From assembly GCF_000021685.1 (NCBI RefSeq), contig NC_011959.1, positions 1,611,705 through 1,675,704 on the forward strand: a stretch of DNA of 64,000 bases, written 5' to 3'. How positions within the stretch are numbered: the stretch's first letter is position 1; each line of letters opens with the position of its first letter. Made by a program: the position numbers and the translations under genes. This stretch comes from Thermomicrobium roseum DSM 5159. Lineage in GTDB: Bacteria; Chloroflexota; Chloroflexia; Thermomicrobiales; Thermomicrobiaceae. The notes beneath the pieces are model-generated. The model was given only the letters and a program-made list of their open reading frames with translations, did no database searches and was not told the origin of the DNA. Shown here in pieces: positions 8,867-18,769 of the stretch.

Positions 8867-9817
8867 ATGGCTGGGACAGAACTGTTGCCGATCGCGTTCT
8901 TCGAGGGGCGCTTCGTGCCGATCCAGGAGGCGAAGGTCAGTATCGCGACGCACGCGCTCCAGTACGGGACAGGAGTCTTCGCCGGTATCCGCGGTTATCT
9001 CGACCGCGACGGGCAGACGATCAACATTTTCCGCCTGCCGGATCACACCCGTCGCCTGCTCCAATCGGCCCGCCTCCTGCGCGCCGAGCTCCCCTACGAC
9101 GCCGAGTCGCTCGGCGAACTGATCGTGGAACTGGTGCGGCAAAATGCCCCACGCACCGATGTCTACATCCGCCCCTTCGTCTACAAGGCGGATCTGGAGA
9201 TCGGCCCCAAGCTCAAGGGAGTGCGGGACGAACTGGCCATCTACATGCTGCCGATGCAGGAGTACCTGCCTATCACCCACCCGATCCGCCTGATGACCAC
9301 CTCCTGGATGCGGACAGTCGACGTCGTCATTCCAAGCCGGGCCAAGGTCTGCGGCGCGTACGTCAATTCCGCCTTCGCCAAGGACCAGGCGATGGAGTGC
9401 GGCTTCGACGATGCCATCATGCTCAATCACCACGGCAAGGTGGCGGAAGGCAGCGCCGCCAACCTGTTCATCGTCCGCAACGGAACGCTCATCACCACGC
9501 CGGTGACCGCCGACATCCTGGAAGGGATCACGCGGCGAACGATCCTGGAGTTCGCGCACGATCTGGGAATCCCGGTCGAAGTGCGGGAGATCGATCGGAG
9601 CGAGCTTTACATCTGCGACGAGGCGTTCCTCTGCGGTACCGGTGTCCAGATCTCGCCGATCGGGAACATCGATGGGCGCACGGTCGGGACGGGTGAGATC
9701 GGCCCGATCACAGCACGCTTGCAGCAGCTCTATCTGGCCGTGGTGCGCGGCGAGGACACGCCATACCGGCACTATCTGACGCGCGTGGCGGTCGCTCGCG
9801 AAGCGGGGGCCCGTTGA
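8867..9817 (+). CDS. ilvE: Branched-chain amino acid aminotransferase
   Basis: The 316-residue fold-type IV PLP enzyme has ATHALQYGTGVFAGIRGY near the N-terminus. Lys160 (in SRAKVCGAY) is the expected Schiff-base lysine, and EGSAANLFIV and GTGVQISPIG lie in the C-terminal half. It interconverts branched-chain amino acids and their 2-oxo acids with 2-oxoglutarate/glutamate. Branched 2-oxo acids could also supply primers for FabH (inference). The start has GGGAGGCTCGAGCG upstream. D-amino-acid transaminases are related, but length and motifs favour IlvE. Confidence 0.92.
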   Translation: MAGTELLPIAFFEGRFVPIQEAKVSIATHALQYGTGVFAGIRGYLDRDGQTINIFRLPDHTRRLLQSARLLRAELPYDAESLGELIVELVRQNAPRTDVYIRPFVYKADLEIGPKLKGVRDELAIYMLPMQEYLPITHPIRLMTTSWMRTVDVVIPSRAKVCGAYVNSAFAKDQAMECGFDDAIMLNHHGKVAEGSAANLFIVRNGTLITTPVTADILEGITRRTILEFAHDLGIPVEVREIDRSELYICDEAFLCGTGVQISPIGNIDGRTVGTGEIGPITARLQQLYLAVVRGEDTPYRHYLTRVAVAREAGAR

Positions 9818-9891
9818 TCCGCCGCGGATACCTCGGGAGCCCAGATACCTGGTCCAGTCGCCGCACGATGGACGCCTGAGCGGAGCGGAGC

Positions 9892-11616
9892 GTGCGCCGG
9901 AGGCTCTGGATCGTCAGCATCGTCCTCGCCTGCACGGTCGTTCTCGGCTGTCGCGCGCGCCCCACACCGCAGCTGGCTTCTCCGCCGGCCAACACGAGCG
10001 TGCCGGTCTCGACCCCGACCACCGTTGCTCCCGTCGCTCCAGCACCCGTCGTACCCGACGCGACGGCGACGGCCAGCGCGGCCGCACCGGGAAGCGTCTC
10101 CGGCCGCGGGATCGTCGAGGCTGGCCTCGAAGAGCCCCGCACCCTCAACCCGCTCTTCGTGGCCGATCCGCTCTCCGATACTTTGAGCCGACTCGTCTTC
10201 GACGGACTCGTCACACTCGATCCGCAAACTGCCGAGCCGGTTCCGGCTCTCGCCGAGTCGTGGGAGGTGAGCCGCGACGGGACGACCTACACCTTCCGGC
10301 TGCGCGAGGGGGTGCGCTGGCACGATGGCCAGCCGCTGACGGCCAACGATGTCGTGTTCACGTACCAGCGGATGCTCGACCCCGAAGTACGCTCCCCACG
10401 CTACTCGCGGCTCGCCGAGCGCATCAAAGCGGTCGAACTGGTCGATAGCCGGACGGTTCGGATCACGCTGATCCGACCCGATGCCTCGTTCTTGCCGGTG
10501 TTGGGGACGATCGGGATCGTGCCCGAGCATGTGCTGGGAACGGTCCTGCCGCAGCAGCTGGTGACCGATCCCTTCGGACTCTCCTCCGCAGTGGGTACGG
10601 GCCCCTTCATCCTGACCCAGTGGCTGCGCGGTGTCTCGCTCACGTTTCGGGCCAATCCGGACTATTACCGTGGTGCCCCACAGGTGCCTCAGTACACGTA
10701 TCGGATCGTGAGCACGCTCGAGGAACTGGAACGAGGCCTACGCGACGGCACGATCGACTGGGCCGTGATCGACGCAGCACAGGCCGGCCGACTCCCGACG
10801 ATCGATGGAGTGACCATCGATCGTCTGCCGGGGTACGAACTCCTCGTCGTCGCACTCCAGCTCGATCCAGCCAAGAGCAAGCTGTTCGCTGACGAGCGAG
10901 TGCGCCGGGCGCTCTTGCTCGGGACCGATCGGGCTGCGCTGGTCGAGACCGTCTGGGGCGGACGCGCTCGTATCGCTGAGGGGCTCCAGCCACCGGCTTC
11001 CTGGGCTGCCGGTGAACCAGCGATCCGCTATCCCTACGATCCGGCGGAAGCGCAACGCCTGCTGAGCGAGGCGGGATGGGTGCCAGGAGACGATGGCGTG
11101 CGCACCCGCGAGGGGCAACGGCTGCACTTCCGCCTGCTGGCGACCGGTACGGACCCGAGTCGCCGAGCAGTGGCCGAACTCCTGCAGCAGCAATGGCGGG
11201 CCCTGGGTATCGACGTGGAACTGGAACTCCGGTCCTGGGCCGAGGTCCGACGACGCGCGACGCAGGAACGCGACTTCGATGCCCTGTTGATCGGCATCCT
11301 CTGGGATGTCGATCCCGACCAGAGCGCCGTGTGGTCCAGCGATTCGTTCTTCGATGGCCTCAATTTCGGTCATTATCTCGATCCGGAAGTTGACCAGAAG
11401 CTGGTGGAGGCGGTCGCCACCACGGATCGCCAGCAGCGCACCGCGCTGTACCGGGAGATCGAGCAGCGCGTCCTGAGCGATTTGCCCATGTTGCCGCTCG
11501 TCTATCCCGATCTGATCGTGGTGCGCTCGGAGCGGCTGGAAATCCCGGTGCTCGATGCGCTGGTCGTGCGGACACGAACCGGGATCGAGCAGTGGCGGCT
11601 GCGCACGGAGAGTTGA
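9892..11616 (+). CDS. Peptide-type ABC transporter substrate-binding lipoprotein (SBP_bac_5)
   Basis: The 574-residue product starts at GTG with a short signal peptide ending in the lipobox VLGC, then a Thr/Pro/Ala-rich linker to about residue 70. The SBP_bac_5 domain follows: LADSWEV-like ALAESWEVSRDG, VRWHDGQPLTANDVVFTYQRM, and GTGPFILTQW. It should be anchored outside the membrane and deliver oligopeptides, nickel or related ligands to an ABC permease. Two cognate-type ATPases follow after a promoter, but permease genes are missing here. Confidence 0.88.
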   Translation: MRRRLWIVSIVLACTVVLGCRARPTPQLASPPANTSVPVSTPTTVAPVAPAPVVPDATATASAAAPGSVSGRGIVEAGLEEPRTLNPLFVADPLSDTLSRLVFDGLVTLDPQTAEPVPALAESWEVSRDGTTYTFRLREGVRWHDGQPLTANDVVFTYQRMLDPEVRSPRYSRLAERIKAVELVDSRTVRITLIRPDASFLPVLGTIGIVPEHVLGTVLPQQLVTDPFGLSSAVGTGPFILTQWLRGVSLTFRANPDYYRGAPQVPQYTYRIVSTLEELERGLRDGTIDWAVIDAAQAGRLPTIDGVTIDRLPGYELLVVALQLDPAKSKLFADERVRRALLLGTDRAALVETVWGGRARIAEGLQPPASWAAGEPAIRYPYDPAEAQRLLSEAGWVPGDDGVRTREGQRLHFRLLATGTDPSRRAVAELLQQQWRALGIDVELELRSWAEVRRRATQERDFDALLIGILWDVDPDQSAVWSSDSFFDGLNFGHYLDPEVDQKLVEAVATTDRQQRTALYREIEQRVLSDLPMLPLVYPDLIVVRSERLEIPVLDALVVRTRTGIEQWRLRTES

Positions 11617-11705
11617 AATGGGAAGCGAGTGCGCCTGGTTCCGGGCTCCGCCCGTGCGATCCGGCTGAAGTGGGCAGCGAGACCGGCCGGGTTCGTCGCG
11701 TCCTG

Positions 11706-11734
11706 TTGACGGTGTCGGGCAGAGCCGGTAGACT
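11706..11734 (+). promoter_or_regulatory. Putative sigma-A promoter upstream of the ABC ATPase pair
   Basis: TTGACG, a 17-base spacer and TAGACT lie about 75 bases before the ATPase start at 11808. This suggests the ATPases are transcribed separately from the binding-protein gene. Confidence 0.55.
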
Positions 11735-11807
11735 GGGCGCGTAGCCGCAGCGAGCGGGATTCCGGCGTATGCGCGTTCGACGAGCCAGGTGGATGTAAGG
11801 AGGCGCG

Positions 11808-12822
11808 ATGGAACCGCTTCTCGAGGTACGCGATTTGCGTACCCAGTTCTTCACCCAGGATGGCGTCGTCAAGGCGGTCGATGGGGTGTCGTTCCACTTG
11901 ATGCCCGGTGAGACACTGGGGCTCGTCGGGGAAAGCGGATGCGGCAAGAGCATCACGGCACTCTCGATCATGCGCTTGATCCCGAGCCCGCCGGGCAAGA
12001 TCGTCAGCGGCGAAATCATCTTCGAGGGCGAAGACATCCTGAAGATGAGCGACGACGAGGTGCGGTCGATCCGCGGCAGGAAGATCGCGATGATCTTCCA
12101 GGATCCGATGACCTCGCTCAACCCCGTTTTGACGATCAACCGGCAGATCAGCGAGGCGCTGGAACTCCATCTTGGGATGAGCAAGCAGCAGGCACGGCAG
12201 CGGGCCATCGAACTCCTCAAGATGGTCGGCATCCCCAACGCCGAGCAGCGGGTGGATCAGTATCCTCACCAGTTCTCGGGCGGGATGCGCCAGCGCGTGA
12301 TGATCGCGATGGCGCTCTCCTGCAACCCGTCCCTGCTCATCGCCGACGAGCCCACGACTGCATTGGATGTGACGATCCAAGCTCAGATCCTCGACCTAAT
12401 CCGCACGCTGCAGCACGAGCACAACACGGCGCTCATCCTGATCACCCACGACCTCGGGGTCGTCGCCGGTATGACCGACCGGATCAACGTGATGTATGCC
12501 GGTCATATCGTGGAGACAGCGCCGACCGAGGAGCTGTTCGAGAACCCCAAGCATCCGTACACGGTCGGCCTGTTGAATTCGATCCCGCGGCTGGACGCGC
12601 CGCGCAAGGAACGCCTCAATCCGATCCGCGGGCTTCCGCCCGACTTGATCGATTTGCCCGACATGTGCCCGTTCGTCCCGCGTTGCGATTTCGCGCGGGA
12701 GAAGTGCAGTGAGAAGAATCCGCCGCTCTTCGATGTGAACCCGGTACACCGATCAGCCTGCTGGTATTGGGAAGAAGTGTCGCTCGCCGGTCCACGACGG
12801 CAGGGAGAGGTGAGGGCTGACG

Positions 12823-12833
<11 letters not shown>
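11808..12833 (+). CDS. Dpp/Opp-type ABC transporter ATPase (DppD-like)
   Basis: The 341-residue protein has Walker A GESGCGKS, the signature [14 protein letters not shown], Walker [13 protein letters not shown] and the H-loop ITHDLG. The C-terminal oligo-HPY extension carries the cysteine cluster [14 protein letters not shown], which binds an Fe-S cluster in some family members. It powers uptake of di/oligopeptides or similar solutes with its DppF-like partner; the two genes overlap by 11 bases. No permease genes adjoin, unlike a canonical dppABCDF operon. Confidence 0.92.
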
Positions 12834-13857
<1,024 letters not shown>

Positions 13858-13863
13858 CGCGCC

Positions 13864-14508
13864 GTGTTGGGACGACTCGACCCGCAAACGATCCTGGCCA
13901 CGCTCGTCGCCTTCGTGCTCGCCATCACGGTGCACGAGTTCGCGCATGCCTGGACCGCCTTGCGCTTGGGCGACGACACGGCTGCCCGGCACGGTCGGGT
14001 GACGTTGAACCCGCTCGCGCACCTCGATCCGATCGGCTCGATCGGTCTCTTGATGATCGTCTTTTTGGGCTTCGGCATCGGCTGGGGGAGACCGGTACCA
14101 GTCAACCCCAATCGCTTGCGCTGGGGGCATCGCGGCATGGCGCTGACGGCGCTGGCCGGTCCACTTTCCAACGTGATCATCGCCTTCGCCTTTGCGCTTC
14201 CCTACCGGTTCGGTCTCCCGGCTGCACCGGAACCGGTGACGCTGTTCGTGCAGCGCCTCATCCTGGTGAACCTGTTGCTCGCGGCGTTCAACCTCATCCC
14301 GATCCCGCCGCTCGACGGCTTGAAGATCCTGCTCGGTCTGTTGCCTGCCTTCTGGTACCCGATCCTGGCACCGCTCGAGCGCTACGGTGTCGGCATCTTG
14401 CTAGTCCTGATCGTCTTCGGCAGCCTAGGGGGCAGCATCCTCGCCGCGATGTACCTGCCCGTCTATCGCCTGCTGTTCCGTCTCGTGATCGGCGAGGCAC
14501 CGCTCTGA
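13864..14508 (+). CDS. Site-2-protease family membrane metalloprotease (M50-like)
   Basis: The 214-residue, strongly hydrophobic protein has the zinc motif VHEFAHAW near residue 23 and the second M50 motif LNPLAHLDPIGSIG near residue 60. About five membrane segments follow, with LIPIPPLDGLKIL near 145, where Asp is the third ligand. It lacks a PDZ domain, so it is the short S2P type (YwhC-like) found in many bacteria with largely unknown substrates. GTG start, 6 bases after dppF; then scpA 13 bases later. Confidence 0.88.
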   Translation: MLGRLDPQTILATLVAFVLAITVHEFAHAWTALRLGDDTAARHGRVTLNPLAHLDPIGSIGLLMIVFLGFGIGWGRPVPVNPNRLRWGHRGMALTALAGPLSNVIIAFAFALPYRFGLPAAPEPVTLFVQRLILVNLLLAAFNLIPIPPLDGLKILLGLLPAFWYPILAPLERYGVGILLVLIVFGSLGGSILAAMYLPVYRLLFRLVIGEAPL

Positions 14509-14521
14509 GCTCGGGGACCGC

Positions 14522-15241
14522 ATGCGCCTGATCTTCCCCTCCAAGCAATTGCGGGACGTGCCAGTCAGCGCTGGGCCGTTCAGTGGGCCGCTGGATCTCC
14601 TGCTGCAACTGGTCGAGTCGCGGCAGTTGCCGATCACCGCGGTATCGCTCCGCGCCGTGACCGAGCAATTCCTGGCTGCTCTGGAGACGGTGGAAGCGCA
14701 TCGACCCGAACTCCTGGCCGACTTCCTGGTCGTTGCCAGCCGTCTGACCGTTCTCAAAGCGCGAGCGCTCCTCCCGCACCACGACGTCGCAGACGAGGAC
14801 GCTGCGTCGCTCGTCCAGGATCTGGAGCGCTATCGCGCCTTCCGGGACGCGGCGGCGTGGCTCCAAGCGCGGGCAGCCGCCGGGCTACGCTGCTGGACAC
14901 GACCGGCCCTCCCGCGTGCGCCGCGCGCTGCCCCCAGCGGCGACCCGGCCCAGTTGCTGCGTGCGCTCGCACGCTGGGCGCGACGGCAACGACCCGTGGC
15001 CCTGCCCCTCCGCTGGACACCGGTCGTCTCGCTCATCGCCATGATCGCCCGCATCCGCGAGCGACTCACCGGGCGCCGCACGTTCCGCGAACTCCTGGGG
15101 GCGCGGCCGACTCGACCAGAGGTGGTAGCCGGGCTCCTGGCGCTCCTCGTCCTGGCACGACGACGAGTGGTCACGCTCGAACAGGCCGAACCGTTCGGCG
15201 AGATCTGGGTGCAGCGGACGGACGAGCATGGCACGAGCTGA
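14522..15241 (+). CDS. scpA: Segregation and condensation protein A
   Basis: The 239-residue kleisin has the N-terminal ScpA motif FSGPLDLLLQLVESRQLPI and the helix ELLADFLVVASRLTVLKARALLP. The middle is Arg/Pro-rich and divergent, and the C-terminal winged helix is recognisable (RREVVTLEQAEPFGEIWV-like). ScpA bridges the SMC ATPase heads and binds ScpB in chromosome condensation. It overlaps scpB by 14 bases. smc itself is not in the window. Confidence 0.9.
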   Translation: MRLIFPSKQLRDVPVSAGPFSGPLDLLLQLVESRQLPITAVSLRAVTEQFLAALETVEAHRPELLADFLVVASRLTVLKARALLPHHDVADEDAASLVQDLERYRAFRDAAAWLQARAAAGLRCWTRPALPRAPRAAPSGDPAQLLRALARWARRQRPVALPLRWTPVVSLIAMIARIRERLTGRRTFRELLGARPTRPEVVAGLLALLVLARRRVVTLEQAEPFGEIWVQRTDEHGTS

Positions 15242-15794
15242 TCGCGTCGCCGCGCTCGGTGCGCTCCTCTTCGCGGCTGGGGAGCCGGTTGCCCGCGAGC
15301 GACTCGCTGCCCTCCTCGCCTGCACAGCGGAGGAACTGGAAGCCGCGCTGCGCGAACTGGCCGAGCGTGCAGCTGCACTGGGGCTGATGCTGCTGGCGCA
15401 CGGCGAGACGGTGCAGCTGGCCACGGCGCCCGAACACGGCCCGCTGATCGCGCAGCTCTTCGGTGGCGAAACGGGACGCCTCTCCCCGGCAGCGCTGGAG
15501 ACCCTGGCGATCATCGCCTACCTGCAACCGGTCACGCGAGCGGAAATCGAGACCGTGCGGGGCGTCGACTCGAGCGCGGCGCTTCAGACGTTGCTCGCCT
15601 ACGGGTTGGTCGAGCCGCGCGGTCGACGGCCGACGCCTGGGCAACCGGTCGAATACGGAACCACCCTGCTCTTCCTGGAGCGATTCGGTCTCCCGAGCCT
15701 GGAGGCGCTTCCACCGTTGCCGGACGAGTTGGCGACCCTCCTGGCCGAGCGGCGGCGTTCGGGTCAGCCCGCGCCATCAAGATCGGCCCTCTGA
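15228..15794 (+). CDS. scpB: Segregation and condensation protein B
   Basis: The 188-residue protein has the tandem winged-helix pattern of ScpB. The first domain begins LGALLFAAGEPVARERLAALL, and the second has the family hallmark LSPAALETLAIIAYLQPVTRAEIETVRGVDS. It ends with a low-complexity Arg/Pro tail. It dimerises and binds ScpA of the SMC complex. It ends at the border of the first hairpin-repeat island, which probably also separates it from the converging cysteine desulfurase operon. Confidence 0.93.
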   Translation: MARADRVAALGALLFAAGEPVARERLAALLACTAEELEAALRELAERAAALGLMLLAHGETVQLATAPEHGPLIAQLFGGETGRLSPAALETLAIIAYLQPVTRAEIETVRGVDSSAALQTLLAYGLVEPRGRRPTPGQPVEYGTTLLFLERFGLPSLEALPPLPDELATLLAERRRSGQPAPSRSAL

Positions 15795-16000
15795 GCGACC
15801 GCCGACGGAGCCGCGACAGGGGTGGCCACCCCTCGACCGTGACCGTTCCCTCCGCAACGCGCCGCGCCGCGGGGAGGCCTCACCAGCACCGTCGGAACGA
15901 CGGGCGGTGTCGGTGGCCGCAACCGCGTCGCACCGAATACCGTCGCCGTTGCCCCGCGGTGACCGCAACAGCACATCGGCGATCGGCGATGGTGTCGTTC

Positions 16001-16850
16001 GCCGGCCCTGCCGGGCCGGACGGGTCAGGCACCGCCTGACCCCTACAAGACGGGGGGTCGCGCACCGCCGATGTGTGGTTGGTACACGCCAGGACGGTGA
16101 TGGACGACCCCTTTGTCGGGGCGAGGCGCTGCCTCGCCCGCCGCGCCGCATGGCGCGGCACATGCGGGTCGCAGACCGGCATGCGGCGATGATCACGACC
16201 GACCGCTGTCGCACGCCGGTGGTGGTCTGCCGGCCCTCACGGACCGGCGGGTCAGGCGGCGCCTGACCCCTACAAGACGGGCTTGAGCGCCCCACTGTCG
16301 CACCCGAATGCCCGACCGGGGATGGGTTGCCCACGGTGTAGGGGCGAGGCAGTGCCTCGCCCGCCCGCGCCGCATGGCGCGGCAATGCATCGTGGCCGAC
16401 ACGTCTCGCACGACACGCAGCGCAGATCAGCAGAGCGGCCGTATCCACGATCGCCCGGCCGTGAACGGCCGGGCTCAGTCCCCAAGCCGGCTGAAGCCGG
16501 CTGATCCACACGGCGCCTGCACCCGGCCGATCGACCCGGGCGCCTGGGCGCCGCACAGCCCCCTTCAGGGGGCTTGCGGACTGAGCCCGGGGCTTCAGCC
16601 CCGGGCGTTCGCTGCCGACCGCCCCGGCAGCGATGGTCGAGGCACCACCGCACCCTTTGGCGTCGATCTGCCGGCCCTCACGGGCCGGCGGGTCAGGCAG
16701 CGCCTGACCCCTACAGGGCGGCGCCGATCACGCGACCCCTGGCGGGTATCCGCGGCACCGCCGATGCGTTGGCTCAACCCTGTCGGGGCAAGGCACGGCC
16801 TGTCCCCTCCCCGGGCGGGGTACTGCCCGATAAGCACGGCGGCGTCGCCG
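16001..16850. repeat. Hairpin-repeat island 1 (order A-B-A-B-C-A-B)
   Basis: No gene is supported between scpB and the cysteine desulfurase gene (15795-16935). The stretch holds 25-base hairpin units of type A (GGGTCAGGC/GCCTGACCC) at 16022, 16249 and 16690. These alternate with type B units (GGGCGAGGC/GCCTCGCCC) near 16118 and 16341, with a degenerate one near 16786. A larger element C spans 16392-16660. Each A ends CCCCTACA and each B begins TGTAGGGG, so A and B face each other as inverted pairs about 95 bases apart around a variable core. Bases 15795-16000 hold only a short GGGGTGGCCACCCC palindrome. Confidence 0.85.
16392..16660. repeat. Element C, copy 1 (TGAA/TTCA-loop multi-hairpin repeat)
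   Basis: Four strong hairpins follow each other. The first is at 16453-16474 (9 bp, loop TGAA), the second at 16485-16502 (7 bp, TGAA), the third at 16557-16574 (7 bp, TTCA) and the fourth at 16585-16606 (9 bp, TTCA). A long-range stem, 16471-16488 with 16571-16588 (17 of 18 pairs), encloses hairpins 2 and 3 but shares bases with them, so it competes with them. The conserved left flank begins GTGGCCGACACGTC. Confidence 0.85.
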
Positions 16851-16935
16851 GGCAGAGACGGTAGGGGGAACGTCGTCCCAGGATGGGACGCAGCACATCC
16901 CCGCCGCGTGGGGGACGAATTCCGATACCCAGGAA

Positions 16936-18108
16936 CTAGCGGCTCCGTGCGCCAGCCAGCTTGCGCAGCCGGGCGACCGTTTCCTCGAGCACGTCGAGCG
17001 TCCGCTCGATCTCGCGCGCCGTATTGTCCTTGCCGAGCGTGAGGCGCACGCTGCTGCGGGCCTGCTCGGGTGTCGCGCCGATCGCGAGCAAGACGTGGCT
17101 CGGCTCGGTGGAACCGGTCGTGCAGGCTGATCCAGAGGAGGCAGCGATCCCGTGCAGGTCGAGGTTCAAGAGCAACGTCTCGCCATCGACACCCGCGAAG
17201 GTCACGTTCACGTTGTTGGGCAGCCGCTGGTGGCGATGCCCGTTCAGTCGACTGTCCGGGATGCGCTGGAGAATCCCGTCGATCAGCCGGTCGCGCAACG
17301 CCTGGACATGCGCGTTGCGCTCGTCGAGCTCCTCGTACGCTAGCTCGAGCGCTCGCGCCATACCGACGATACCGGGGACGTTCTCCGTGCCCGCGCGCCG
17401 GTTGCTCTCCTGCGCACCGCCGTGCTGTTGCCAGAGGATGGGCGTCCCGCTGCGCACGTAGAGCAACCCGACCCCCTTGGGCCCGTAGAACTTATGGGCA
17501 CTGATGGAAAGCAGGTCGACGCCGAGCTCCTCGACATCGAGCGGCAAGGTGCCAGCTGCCTGGACAGCATCGGTGTGGACGGTGATGCCGCGCTCGCGAC
17601 ACAAGTGGGCGATCTCGCGGATCGGCTGGATCGTCCCGATCTCGTTGTTGGCGTACATCACGGAAACCAGAATGGTATCCGGACGGAGCGCTGCCTCGAT
17701 CGCTTCCGGCTGGACGATCCCATCAGCGTCCGGTGCGACGTAGGTGACGTGGAAGCCGAAGCGCTCGAGGTACTCAGCGCTGTGGAGAACAGCATGGTGC
17801 TCGAAGGCGGTGGTCACGATGTGCCGACCGCGCCCGTTCACCAGGTGCCAGAATGCGACACCTTTGACAGCGAGGTTATCGCTCTCGGTGCCGCCGCTGG
17901 TGAAGACGATCTCGCGCGCCTGGCAGTTGAGGAGACGGGCGATGCGGGCACGCGCCTGGTCGAGCGCGGCGCGGGCCTCGCGTCCCGCCGCGTAGATGCT
18001 CGAGGGATTCCCGAATCGTTCCGTAAAGAAGGGGAGCATCGCCTCGAGCACGCGGGGATCGACCGGGGTGGTCGCCGCATGGTCGAGGTAGATTTCGGTT
18101 CGGTTCAC
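16936..18108 (-). CDS. iscS: Cysteine desulfurase (IscS/NifS family)
   Basis: The 390-residue class V aminotransferase-fold enzyme has YLDHAATTPVDP at the start and EHHAVLHS around the PLP-stacking histidine (about 105). Lys206 in SAHKFYGPKG is the Schiff-base lysine, and Cys329 in SSGSACTTGS is the persulfide cysteine. It supplies sulfur for Fe-S clusters and thiolated tRNAs. GTG start with GGGGAGGGATGC upstream. It follows the Rrf2 regulator by 34 bases, an IscR-IscS-like pair, but no IscU/IscA scaffold gene is present. Group assignment (IscS versus NifS/SufS) rests on length and the active-site loop. Confidence 0.9.
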   Translation of the reverse strand: MNRTEIYLDHAATTPVDPRVLEAMLPFFTERFGNPSSIYAAGREARAALDQARARIARLLNCQAREIVFTSGGTESDNLAVKGVAFWHLVNGRGRHIVTTAFEHHAVLHSAEYLERFGFHVTYVAPDADGIVQPEAIEAALRPDTILVSVMYANNEIGTIQPIREIAHLCRERGITVHTDAVQAAGTLPLDVEELGVDLLSISAHKFYGPKGVGLLYVRSGTPILWQQHGGAQESNRRAGTENVPGIVGMARALELAYEELDERNAHVQALRDRLIDGILQRIPDSRLNGHRHQRLPNNVNVTFAGVDGETLLLNLDLHGIAASSGSACTTGSTEPSHVLLAIGATPEQARSSVRLTLGKDNTAREIERTLDVLEETVARLRKLAGARSR

Positions 18109-18142
18109 GCATCCCTCCCCGTATCGACGACTGCGTCCGGCA

Positions 18143-18583
18143 TCAGACCGGCTGCTCGGCGCGTGGACGCGGCGCGTGACTGATGAGATCGGCCAGCGTC
18201 GTCGAGTCGAGGACCTCGACGATACTGTCGCGCAGCTTGAGCCAGACGATCCGCGTCGCGCAACCGTCGATCATCGGGCAGATATCCTCGTCGGCGTCCT
18301 CGCGCACGCAGTCCATGGGAGCGATCGGCCCTTCCATCACGCGGTAGATCTCGCCGACCTTCACCTGCTCGGGTGGGCGAGCCAGCTCGTAGCCCCCATG
18401 GGCGCCGCGGGTGGAAACGACGAGCCCAGCCCGGCGCAACGGCAGCATGAGCTGCTCCAGGTACGCCAGCGGCACGGCCGAGTCCTGCGCGATGACGCTC
18501 AACGGCATGGGGCCGCGCCCGTACATGCGGGCCAGCGAGACCATCGCTCGCAATCCGTACTCGCCGCGCGTCGAAACCTTCAT
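18143..18583 (-). CDS. Rrf2-family transcriptional regulator, IscR-like
   Basis: The 146-residue protein has an N-terminal winged helix (STRGEYGLRAMVSLA, then QDSAVPLAYLEQLMLPLRRAGLV and STRGAHGGYELARP). Three cysteines, Cys92, Cys102 and Cys108, have the spacing expected for an IscR-type [2Fe-2S] cluster. IscR-type proteins sense cluster supply and repress Fe-S assembly genes. The downstream cysteine desulfurase gene supports that role. A Fur-box-like palindrome lies about 55 bases upstream of its start. Confidence 0.87.
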   Translation of the reverse strand: MKVSTRGEYGLRAMVSLARMYGRGPMPLSVIAQDSAVPLAYLEQLMLPLRRAGLVVSTRGAHGGYELARPPEQVKVGEIYRVMEGPIAPMDCVREDADEDICPMIDGCATRIVWLKLRDSIVEVLDSTTLADLISHAPRPRAEQPV

Positions 18584-18637
18584 GGCTCGTGTCCTATCGC
18601 TGGAGGCAGGCGAGACGACCTGCGACTTCCTCGCAGC

Positions 18638-18652
18638 TGAGAATGATTCTCG
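18638..18652. promoter_or_regulatory. Fur-box-like palindrome between iscR-like gene and prfB
   Basis: The 15-base TGAGAATGATTCTCG is a 7-1-7 near-palindrome that differs from the Fur core TGATAATNATTATCA at only three positions. It lies upstream of the Rrf2/cysteine desulfurase genes on one side and about 60 bases before the prfB -10 box on the other. Iron control of the Fe-S operon is the simplest reading (inference). Confidence 0.5.
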
Positions 18653-18710
18653 CCCCGCGCTCTTACCTTACCGCATCGCTCGGGATTCGTCAACCGGATG
18701 GTGTTTCTGC

Positions 18711-18744
18711 TATACTAAGGCAAAGGCTGGCCATGTGGCCAGCC
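18711..18744 (+). promoter_or_regulatory. prfB -10 box (TATACT) and leader hairpin
   Basis: A TATACT -10 box is at 18711-18716, with a weak -35 (TCGTCA) 18 bases upstream. Immediately downstream, 18725-18732 and 18737-18744 form a perfect 8-bp stem with loop ATGT (9 bp if the loop closes), followed by GCTTTT. The hairpin would be at the extreme 5' end of the prfB mRNA. Confidence 0.5.
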
Positions 18745-18769
18745 GCTTTTCCGTGGGAGGTGGTGGACG

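Noticed and set aside
16001..16850. CRISPR-like spacing of short repeats
   Set aside because: Units alternate in orientation, spacers recur between islands, and there are no cas genes; this is a REP-type composite, not CRISPR.
16308..17042. Long open frames through the hairpin islands (also near 15777-16556, 25348-25653, 29883-30443, 36204-37368)
   Set aside because: They translate the A/B/C repeats; the same peptide strings recur in several islands and in several frames, with no ribosome-binding sites or domain motifs.
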